From assembly GCA_018623875.1 (NCBI GenBank), contig JAAZUZ010000118.1, positions 1-5,571 on the forward strand: a DNA stretch of 5,571 bases, written 5' to 3'. This stretch comes from Synechococcus sp. HW_metabat.21 (GTDB lineage: Bacteria > Cyanobacteriota > Cyanobacteriia > PCC-6307 > Cyanobiaceae). Every line of letters begins with the position of its first letter. Positions within the stretch are counted from its first letter, which is position 1. Below, one piece after another: positions 1 through 5,284 of the stretch. The position numbers and the translations under genes are program-made. Under the pieces are notes generated by a model. It made no database searches, had not been told where the DNA came from, and worked only from the letters and a program-made list of their open reading frames with translations.

Positions 1-134
1 AGTCGCGACTAACGCAGTGAAAGCGTCAGTTCCTAAACGTTCAGTTGTCCAGGTGCTCCGATCGCCACACGCTTCTCAGCTCGACCCTCTCAGGTCTTTC
101 GGGCTCTCGGTCCGCGGCCTCTCGACCGCTTGTT

Positions 135-231
135 GAACTTACATCACCGGGTCTCCCTGGCTTTCAGTTCACCAGCGGCATCGCTGCCGCCAATCGAACC
201 TACATCACAGGATTGACCTGGCTTTCGGTTC
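135..231. repeat. Imperfect 36-nt direct repeat, each copy a hairpin
   Basis: Two 36-nt copies (135-170 and 196-231) start 61 nt apart. Both follow the plan GAACY, then TACATCA, an inner stem-loop ending CCTGG, then CTTTC, then RGTTC (plus strand). The outer 5-bp stem is conserved with covariation; the inner loop sequence (TCTC versus roughly ATTGA) has diverged. The asymmetric internal loop TACATCA/CTTTC is the most constant part. A shorter, diverged third copy may lie at 83-112: it has GACC/GGTC ends and keeps GGCTCTC in place of GGCTTTC. Confidence 0.65.
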
Positions 232-246
232 GCCGCCCGTGATCTC

Positions 247-254
247 GCGATCGC
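247..254. repeat. HIP1 octamer GCGATCGC
   Basis: A perfect copy of the highly iterated palindrome known from many cyanobacterial genomes. It is the only full match I found in the window, so it is weak support for the host lineage. It forms the right half of the short hairpin at 239-254. Confidence 0.6.
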
Positions 255-311
255 TGAGCGGCCCAGAAACATACCAGAGCCGCTGTCGCCTCCGATACCG
301 ACCTGCGTCAA

Positions 312-584
312 TCAGATGTCCTCGCCGGACTCCGGATCCGAGAGGAAGGTCTCCAAAGTCGTCAGCAAGAGAGCCAGGGCTGAATGACGCTCCAGATCCG
401 CTCCACTGACATGGTCCAGCCACTGGCCTGAGAGCTGCTCGATCTGGGAGAACAGAACCTGTCCCTCCCGCAGCCGCTCCATCACACGGTCGACGTTCGC
501 CTCATCGGTTTCCGGCAGGGGACCCACGACGTACCGACGTCCGTCATCCCCCACATAGGTGAGGTTGCCGTCCGAATCAAACAT
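312..584 (-). CDS. Small acidic hypothetical protein (90 aa)
   Basis: I do not recognise a family. The ATG at 584 gives a 90-residue protein opening MFDSDGNLTYVGDDGRRYVV and ending in the acidic tail SDPESGEDI. The frame stays open further upstream, to 764, but that extension would run into the divergent permease and reads as low-complexity shadow, so the ATG at 584 is preferred. Residues 26-58 and 62-82 look helical and amphipathic (VDRVMERLREGQ, then LERHSALALLLTTLETFL). There is no signal peptide and no convincing membrane segment. The start MFDSDGN..YVGDDGRRY suggests a small beta-hairpin before the helices. It looks like a small soluble cytoplasmic protein. It is divergent from the AEC permease, 107 bp apart, and the hairpin array lies directly 3' of it. 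No clear Shine-Dalgarno site is visible. Confidence 0.68.
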   Translation of the reverse strand: MFDSDGNLTYVGDDGRRYVVGPLPETDEANVDRVMERLREGQVLFSQIEQLSGQWLDHVSGADLERHSALALLLTTLETFLSDPESGEDI

Positions 585-636
585 CGGAACCGCATGGGGT
601 GTGATCGGTCTGTCGTCCACAGCTCCCCCAGCAACG

Positions 637-653
637 GCTAACCACTGGTTAGC
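637..653. promoter_or_regulatory. 17-nt palindrome, candidate operator
   Basis: GCTAACCA-C-TGGTTAGC is a perfect inverted repeat with 8-bp arms and a single central base. It sits near the middle of the 107-bp gap between the divergent small gene (start 584) and the permease (start 692). It begins 53 nt upstream of the first and ends 38 nt upstream of the second, a suitable place for a transcription factor dimer acting on either gene. It does not match the NtcA (GTA-N8-TAC) or cyanobacterial LexA consensus. No T-run follows on either strand, so a terminator is unlikely. I could not identify a convincing -10/-35 pair nearby. Confidence 0.45.
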
Positions 654-691
654 TCTGCCCAGGACCTGCGGCAACCTGCCAGGCTGCGGCC

Positions 692-1588
692 ATGGTGCGT
701 CTGTTGCTGGAACTCGGCCCATGCCTACTGGCTGGGTTCTGGCTGGGCCAACGCTTTCCCGCACTTCCAGGCCAACTCGCCCCCGCTCTTCTGCGGTGGG
801 GCATGCCCTTAAGCCTGACCGGACTGCTGCTGAAGAGTGGTCTGCCCCCCAGCAGCATCCCCATGGCTGGGCTGATCGCGGCGATCACCAGCGGCGGCCT
901 ACTGCTCTGCCGCCAGCTCCCATCACTCCTACCCAGTCGCAGCCTGCAGCTGGGAGCCATGGTCGGCAACACCGGTTATTTCGGTCTGCCGGTGGCCATC
1001 GCCCTCCTACCCAGCGAGGCCCTCGGCTTCAGCGTCATTTATGACCTCATCGGCACCTTGATCACCTGGAGCGCAGGTCCGCTCCTGCTCTCTCCAGGTC
1101 AGAGCAGGCCCAGTGCTCTCTCCTTACTGAGAACGCCGGTCGTCCAAGCGCTCCTGCTGGCGCTCCCCATCGGGCTCAGCCCTTGGGGATCCCTCTTCGG
1201 GCAGTGGCTCTGGCTTCCCGCTCGGCTGGTGCTCTGGCTGCTCCTGCTGCTGGTGGGCATGCGTCTGGGGCTTGTCCTCCGGCGGATCCATCCGGACGAC
1301 AGCCCGCGCCCGTCGCTCCACGCAGCCCTCGCCATCAAGCTCTTGGCACTACCGGCCGTGATGGCCCTGGTCACCAGCCTGCTGCAACTGCCCGAGCTGA
1401 TGCGGGAAGCCCTGGTGCTGCAGGCCGCCGCCCCGACGGCGATGTCCGTGCTGCTGCTCGCCGAAGCCACCGATGTTCAAAACGGCAGCGACCAGGAGAC
1501 CCTGCCCGCTGCCCGATTGGTGCTCTGGAGCAGCGGGCTCGCGCTGATCAGCCTGCCCCTCTGGTTTCAGCTCACCGCGGCCATGTGA
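692..1588 (+). CDS. AEC-family (auxin efflux carrier-like) permease
   Basis: An integral membrane transporter of the AEC (Mem_trans) family. Bacterial members include malate permeases and other organic-acid carriers. The 298-residue length is normal for the family. Hydrophobic segments lie roughly at 4-18, 35-50, 57-75, 88-106, 113-133, 149-165, 176-197, 212-232, 240-258 and 274-292, consistent with about ten spans. The signature GNTGYFGLPVAIAL (92-105) is the family's discontinuous-helix motif, and LQAAAPTAMSVLLLAEATD (243-261) is the matching second-half motif. The two halves fit the inverted-repeat fold. The linker at 136-146 and the charged loop RRIHPDDSPRPS (197-208) are short. The substrate cannot be read from sequence: auxin is only the plant-derived family name, and an organic acid is the more usual bacterial cargo. 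The ATG at 692 is the natural start, with no clear ribosome site. The gene converges on gap1 and overlaps its 3' end by 22 bp. It may be controlled through the palindrome at 637-653. Confidence 0.88.
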   Translation: MVRLLLELGPCLLAGFWLGQRFPALPGQLAPALLRWGMPLSLTGLLLKSGLPPSSIPMAGLIAAITSGGLLLCRQLPSLLPSRSLQLGAMVGNTGYFGLPVAIALLPSEALGFSVIYDLIGTLITWSAGPLLLSPGQSRPSALSLLRTPVVQALLLALPIGLSPWGSLFGQWLWLPARLVLWLLLLLVGMRLGLVLRRIHPDDSPRPSLHAALAIKLLALPAVMALVTSLLQLPELMREALVLQAAAPTAMSVLLLAEATDVQNGSDQETLPAARLVLWSSGLALISLPLWFQLTAAM

Positions 1589-2568
1589 CGGATCAGGTCA
1601 ATGCACTTGCAGCTGTAGGCCCACTCGTTGTCGTACCAGGACACCAACTTCATAAAGGTGTCGCTCAGGGCCATGCCGGCACCGGCATCGAAGACCGAAG
1701 TGCAGCTTTCCCCGAGAAAATCGTTCGAGACCACATGGTCTTCTGTGTATCCAAGGACGCCCTTCAGATCGCCCTCTGAGGCCAACTTCATGGCGGCTTT
1801 GACCTCGTCGTAGCTGGCGGGCTTAGCCAGGTTCACGGTGAGGTCCACCACCGAGACATCCGGGGTGGGCACCCGGAACGCCATTCCGGTGAGCTTGCCG
1901 TTGAGTTCGGGGATGACCCGGCCGACCGCCTTGGCGGCACCGGTCGAGCTGGGAATGATGCTCTGACCAGCACCGCGACCGCCGCGCCAGTCCTTCAGCG
2001 AGGGGCTATCCACCGGTTTTTGGGTGGCCGTCGTGGCATGAACAGTGCTCATCAAGCCACTGACGATGCCGAAGTTGTCGTGGACAACCTTGGCCAGGGG
2101 GGCGAGGCAGTTGGTCGTGCAGCTGGCGTTGGAGACGATCTCCTGGCCGCTGTAGCTGCTGTGATTCACCCCCATCACGAACATCGGGGTCTCGTCCTTG
2201 GAGGGGGCACTCATCACCACCCGCTTGGCGCCGGCCTCAATGTGGGTGCGGGCCAGTGGATCCGTCAGGAAGAAGCCCGTGCTCTCCAGCACGGTGTCAA
2301 CACCAATGGCATCCCACTTCAGGTTGCTTGGATCGCGCTCCGCCGTGATCCGGATGACCTGTCCATCCACCACCAGCTGACCGTTCTCGACCTTGACCTC
2401 GCCCTTGAAACGGCCATGGGTGGAGTCGTAGCGAAGCAGATAGGCCAGGTAATCGACATCAATCAGGTCATTGATGCCAGCAACCTCAACGCCTGGAGTC
2501 ACCATCGCCCGCCGGAAGGCCAGGCGTCCGATGCGACCAAAACCATTGATGCCAATCCGGATGGTCAA
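1567..2568 (-). CDS. gap1: Glyceraldehyde-3-phosphate dehydrogenase, glycolytic NAD type
   Basis: Oxidises and phosphorylates glyceraldehyde 3-phosphate to 1,3-bisphosphoglycerate in cytoplasmic glycolysis. The protein is complete: the Rossmann start TIRIGINGFGRIGR, Asp34 in GINDLID (the acidic residue typical of NAD rather than NADP use), catalytic Cys150 in SNASCTTNC, and His177 in STVHATT. Later blocks are DWRGGRGAGQSIIPSSTGAA (193-212), FRVPTPDVSVVDL (231-243) and WYDNEWAYS (311-319). It is far closer to E. coli GapA than to the Calvin-cycle Gap2 of cyanobacteria, and it has no CP12-like tail as in plastid GapB. This fits cyanobacterial Gap1, used for sugar breakdown. TTG at 2568 gives 333 residues beginning exactly at the conserved N-terminus; another TTG at 2595 would add nine non-conserved residues. 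No ATG start exists. The usual NEWGYS reads NEWAYS here. The 82-nt gap from the upstream gene could hold its own promoter, but I see no clear -10/-35. Confidence 0.95.
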   Translation of the reverse strand: MTIRIGINGFGRIGRLAFRRAMVTPGVEVAGINDLIDVDYLAYLLRYDSTHGRFKGEVKVENGQLVVDGQVIRITAERDPSNLKWDAIGVDTVLESTGFFLTDPLARTHIEAGAKRVVMSAPSKDETPMFVMGVNHSSYSGQEIVSNASCTTNCLAPLAKVVHDNFGIVSGLMSTVHATTATQKPVDSPSLKDWRGGRGAGQSIIPSSTGAAKAVGRVIPELNGKLTGMAFRVPTPDVSVVDLTVNLAKPASYDEVKAAMKLASEGDLKGVLGYTEDHVVSNDFLGESCTSVFDAGAGMALSDTFMKLVSWYDNEWAYSCKCIDLIRHMAAVS

Positions 2569-2650
2569 GGGAGCAGCCCGAATGCCAGCCCCCAATACAG
2601 CGCCTGTTCTCGTGATGTCTACGAAAAGACAGCAGACCTAAATCAAAGGG

Positions 2651-3193
2651 TCAGCCCTCCTTAGGCCCCGCTTCAAACTGATCGGTCAGCAAACGCCGCT
2701 GGTACTCGGCCGTCAGGGCATTGAGGTGGTCTGCCGCTGCCGCCTCCATCTCCTCATCGATCTGATCGAAGGCCGACCCCTCAGGGACGGTGATGCCGAG
2801 AACCAAGGCCAACGCGTCAAACAAACGGACCTGGTCGTTCTGCCAAGCCTGGTAATCACCCGCGACCTCGATCAAGGCGTCCTGCTCGACCGTTCCGCGA
2901 TCGACCTCCGTGCGGATCGTCTGGATCTGGGCCAGCCGCGCGGAACTGACCACCGCATGGGCAGCACCCAGGGCCGCCAAGGCATCACTGGCCTCACGCT
3001 TAAGGACGCTCAGGTCCCGGTCGCGAACCGCTTTATCAATGGTCAACGGGGAGCGCAGGCCAGGCATTTGACTGACCGCGGAGCGCTTCTGGGGCGTCGG
3101 GGCAGGGCGTATCGCTGCGCTCGCGGGTTTCAAAGCCTGCCCCCAACGAATCAGGGCATTCCCCAGGCGCCGCCTCCAACCCCGTCTTGCCAT
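2651..3193 (-). CDS. Hypothetical protein (180 aa), basic N-terminus, helical acidic body
   Basis: I do not recognise a family. With ATG at 3193 the protein has 180 residues. Residues 1-40 are strongly basic and proline-rich (MARRGWRRRLGNALIRWGQ), compatible with a nucleic acid or membrane surface contact or a flexible tail. From about 48 it becomes Ala/Leu/Glu-rich and mostly helical, with heptad-like stretches at 52-100 and 105-132 and an acidic segment, DQIDEEMEAAAADHLNAL, at 143-160. There is no signal peptide, transmembrane span or Cys/His metal motif. TTG at 3232 would add 13 more basic residues; ATG is preferred. A GGAGG lies too far upstream (about 15 nt) to settle the start. It is upstream of gap1 on the same strand and 72 bp downstream of the cation exporter, so co-transcription is possible. 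Use of the whole open frame without stops supports it being real. Confidence 0.66.
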   Translation of the reverse strand: MARRGWRRRLGNALIRWGQALKPASAAIRPAPTPQKRSAVSQMPGLRSPLTIDKAVRDRDLSVLKREASDALAALGAAHAVVSSARLAQIQTIRTEVDRGTVEQDALIEVAGDYQAWQNDQVRLFDALALVLGITVPEGSAFDQIDEEMEAAAADHLNALTAEYQRRLLTDQFEAGPKEG

Positions 3194-3265
3194 TCGCCGC
3201 CGACTCGACCTCCATCCAATCTGACGGGACAAGTGCGAAATGGGTAGCGGGAAACCGAATGGTCC

Positions 3266-4120
3266 CTAGGGAATGGGCTCAACCTGCAGGGTGCTGTGCT
3301 CAATGCCCAGCTGCCGCAAGCGCTCCTCCCCACGCCGCAGCAGATCGGAGGCCGGGACGCCCTGCACCTGGAGATGGGCCGTCAGGGCAACCCGGCGTCC
3401 CCCCAAGCCCCAGACATGCAATTCGCTGACCGCTATCACTCCGGGCAACCCACGCAAGGCCAGCTCGATCAGCTGCAGGTCCTGGCCCTCGGGCACCGCA
3501 TCCAGGCTGGCCGCCAGGGCTTGCTTGAGCAGTCCGTAGGCACTGACCATGACGGCCGCACCAACCGCGATGGCCGTAATCGCGTCCAGCTCGGTTCGAC
3601 CGCTCAGCGCCACCAAGATCGCGCTGAGCAAGACCGCCGCGGAGACCGCGGCATCACTTAAGAGATGCAGCACCGCGGCCCGGCGGTTGAGATCCAGGTG
3701 GGATTCCCCGCCAAAGAGTCGAGCCGAAAGCAGGTTGATCGCAATGCCTGCGGAGGCCGCCACCGCAACGGGGCCGGCCACCAGGGGTTCAGGCCGCTGA
3801 AGGCGGTCCAACCCCTCCACCACCACCAGGAGCCCCGCAGCAAAGACCAACAAGCCGTTGATCAAAGCCGCCAGGTGGGTGCTGCGTCAGTAGCCATAGG
3901 TGAAGCGACCGCGGGCAGGACGCAGGCTCAGCCGCTCGGCGCCCCAGGCCAGGAGCAGACCGACCACATCCCCCAGGTTGTGGATCGCATCGCCGATCAG
4001 GGCCAGCGAGCCAAAGCCAAAGCCAATCGCCAACTGGGCCCCAGTCAGCAGGGCATTGAGCAGAACACTCCAGCGAAACGCTGCAGCTGCGCCGCCGTGA
4101 CGCTGGTGATGCGCTCCCAT
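3266..4120 (-). pseudogene. Cation diffusion facilitator (zinc-type exporter), split by in-frame TGA
   Basis: The family exports Zn(II), and often Cd or Co, from the cytoplasm by proton antiport. From ATG 4120 the frame spans 284 codons but meets TGA at 3887-3889 (codon 78). Reading straight through in the same frame gives RFTYGY-stop-RSTHLAALINGLL, which aligns with the usual RHTFGWLRLTTLAAF-like block at the start of the third membrane helix. So this is one base substitution, not a frameshift. The first part has a His-rich start (GAHHQRHGG), TM1 and TM2, with metal ligands Asp44, His47 and Asp51 in GDAIHNLGD. The second part has TM3-TM6 with the paired HLLSD site (152-156) and a full C-terminal cytoplasmic domain (SELHVWGLGGRRVALTAHLQ). 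HxxxD in both sites is the zinc-type pattern. TTG at 3865 could restart translation, but the product would lack the first site. It may be a fresh pseudogene, a sequencing error (for example GGA or CGA read as TGA), or readthrough. It is divergent from the dehydrogenase gene, 51 bp apart. Confidence 0.85.
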
Positions 4121-4171
4121 CAATCAGAGGCAACCACACCACTTTTAGAGTGATTTTCTGGACTCGAGCCC

Positions 4172-5284
4172 ATGGCCGCATCCTCCCTGCAGCAACACGC
4201 CATTGCCCCAGCCACCGTGCTGCGCGGCGAAGGAGCCTGGGCTGAGGCCCTGCCCCTAATCGCTGGCCTCTGCCACGCGCCATTGCTGCTCGGCCGCAGC
4301 GCTGCCACCCAAGCCCTGCGCGAAGGGCTGAAGAGCGACCTGAAGCAGCACGGTCTGCGGGTGACCAGTGCGGAACTGGAGTTCGACTGCTGCGAAGCCG
4401 ACCTCGGGCGCCTCGCTGAGCTCAGCCAAGCCAATGGCTGCGACGGGGTTGTGGCCTGTGGCGGCGGCAAGGTGCTCGATGCCGGCAAGTTGCTGGCCCA
4501 CCGCCTCGGCCTCCCCTGCATCACCGTCCCCAGCAGCGCGGCCACCTGTGCGGGCTGGACGGCTCTGGCCAATCTCTACAGCCCCCAAGGTGCGTTCGAG
4601 GGGGATGTCGCCCTCGATCACTGCCCCGAGCTGCTGGTCTTTGACCACGCTCTGGTGGCCTCTGCCCCCCAGCGGACCCTGGCCAGCGGCATCGCCGATG
4701 CCATGGCCAAGTGGTACGAGGCCTCCGTCAGCAGCGGCGCCAGCCGCGACGGTCTCGTGCAACAAGCGGTGCAGCAAGCCCGTGTCCTGCGGGATCAACT
4801 GCTGCTCGAAGCCGAGCAGGCCCTCACGGAGGTGGGCGGCGAAGCCTGGGTCCGGGTCGCGGAAGCCAGCGGCCTCACCGCCGGCCTGATCGGCGGCATT
4901 GGCGGCGCCCGCTGCCGCACCGTGGCCGCCCACGCCGTGCACAACGGCCTGACCCAGCTCGAGGCCAGCCACGGTCAACTCCATGGTGAGAAGGTCGGCT
5001 TTGGAATCCTGGTGCAGCTGCGCCTGGAGGAAAGCGTCGGGGGCAGCCAACTGGCGGCCCAAGCCCGGCGCCAACTGCTGCCCTTCTTCCAGCGCCTGAA
5101 CCTGCCGGTCAGCCTGGCGGACCTGGGGCTGGAGCAGGCCAGCCTCGCGGAGCTGCAAGCGGTGGCGGAGTTTGCCTGCCGCCCGGGATCGGATCTGCAT
5201 CACCTGCCCTTCGCCGTCGGTCCGGCCGATGTGCTGGCGGCCCTCGTCAGCACCACCGCGGCCCTGAGCACGGTTGATGCCTGA
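4172..5284 (+). CDS. Iron-containing alcohol dehydrogenase, glycerol dehydrogenase-like
   Basis: A cytoplasmic NAD(P)-dependent, metal-dependent dehydrogenase of the group III (Fe-ADH) superfamily, nearest in layout to glycerol dehydrogenase GldA. Its 370 residues are the normal length. The N-terminal alpha/beta domain carries the pyrophosphate-binding loop CGGGKVLDAGK (96-106) followed by ITVPSSAAT (117-125). The helical C-terminal domain has the metal ligands: Asp176 in GIADAMAKWYE, His254 in AAHAVHNGL and His271 in HGEKVGFG. The 17-residue His-His spacing matches GldA. The block that reads TDAP in GldA reads TCAGW here (125-129), so the Asp that helps hold glycerol is Cys126. The substrate may therefore not be glycerol, and a relation to the G1P-dehydrogenase branch is possible. 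ATG 4172 is the start; no Shine-Dalgarno site is clear. The stop lies inside the start region of the following hydrolase (ATGCCTGA, 5277-5284), suggesting an operon with coupled translation. Confidence 0.9.
   Translation: MAASSLQQHAIAPATVLRGEGAWAEALPLIAGLCHAPLLLGRSAATQALREGLKSDLKQHGLRVTSAELEFDCCEADLGRLAELSQANGCDGVVACGGGKVLDAGKLLAHRLGLPCITVPSSAATCAGWTALANLYSPQGAFEGDVALDHCPELLVFDHALVASAPQRTLASGIADAMAKWYEASVSSGASRDGLVQQAVQQARVLRDQLLLEAEQALTEVGGEAWVRVAEASGLTAGLIGGIGGARCRTVAAHAVHNGLTQLEASHGQLHGEKVGFGILVQLRLEESVGGSQLAAQARRQLLPFFQRLNLPVSLADLGLEQASLAELQAVAEFACRPGSDLHHLPFAVGPADVLAALVSTTAALSTVDA

Larger units (their letters stand above)
8..284 (-). ncRNA. Candidate structured RNA: alternating hairpin array
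   Basis: No credible reading frame fills this stretch, but inverted repeats occupy most of it. In plus coordinates there are three long A hairpins (83-112, 135-170, 196-231), each followed by a short B hairpin (114-129, 175-190, 239-254). An 8-bp stem lies at 8-30 and a 6-bp stem with a 16-nt loop at 257-284. Copies at 135-170 and 196-231 are both 36 nt; their outer stems read GAACT/AGTTC and GAACC/GGTTC, a compensatory change that keeps pairing. Strand is inferred. Read as minus-strand RNA, the B loops are GAGA, GCGA and GCGA, all GNRA, and stems 8-30 and 114-129 gain G-U pairs where the plus strand has A-C or C-A mismatches. Against this, the inner stem of 135-170 and the base of 239-254 pair slightly better on the plus strand. 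On the minus strand it would lie just 3' of the small gene at 312-584, as an untranslated tail or an independent RNA. I could not match it to a known riboswitch, RNase P RNA, tmRNA, SRP RNA or 6S RNA. It may continue past the left edge. Confidence 0.42.

Noticed and set aside
204..216. tRNA T-arm-like GGTTCGATT on the minus strand
   Set aside because: No acceptor stem, D-arm, anticodon arm or CCA end fits around it; the bases belong to the 196-231 hairpin.
45..242. 65-codon plus-strand open frame across the hairpin region
   Set aside because: Its composition is Ser/Arg/Pro-rich shadow-like sequence, and the inverted repeats with compensatory change explain the region better than coding constraint does.
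559..1044. Long plus-strand frame overlapping the permease start
   Set aside because: It is a shifted-frame shadow of the permease and the minus-strand small gene, Pro/Arg/His-rich with no recognisable domain.
1544..1555. GCTGATCAGC palindrome near the permease 3' end as a gap1 terminator
   Set aside because: It is a short coding-sequence palindrome with no loop and no T-tract on the minus strand.
2605..2650. Possible gap1 promoter (TTGATT ... TAGACA on the minus strand)
   Set aside because: The spacing of about 19 nt and the poor -10 match make it no better than chance.
2020..2664. 214-codon plus-strand frame
   Set aside because: It lies antisense to the clearly real gap1 gene and reads as its complement in high-GC sequence.
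3263..3272. Palindrome TCCCTAGGGA at the cation exporter stop codon
   Set aside because: It has no loop and no following T-run on the minus strand, so it does not make a credible terminator.
4140..4152. CACT-TTTAG-AGTG inverted repeat between the exporter and dehydrogenase genes
   Set aside because: Four-base arms are expected by chance, and it does not resemble Zur or SmtB operator patterns closely enough to call.
4256..5203. 315-codon minus-strand frame
   Set aside because: It is antisense to the Fe-ADH gene, which has full family motifs; the frame is open because of high GC codon bias and shows no motifs.
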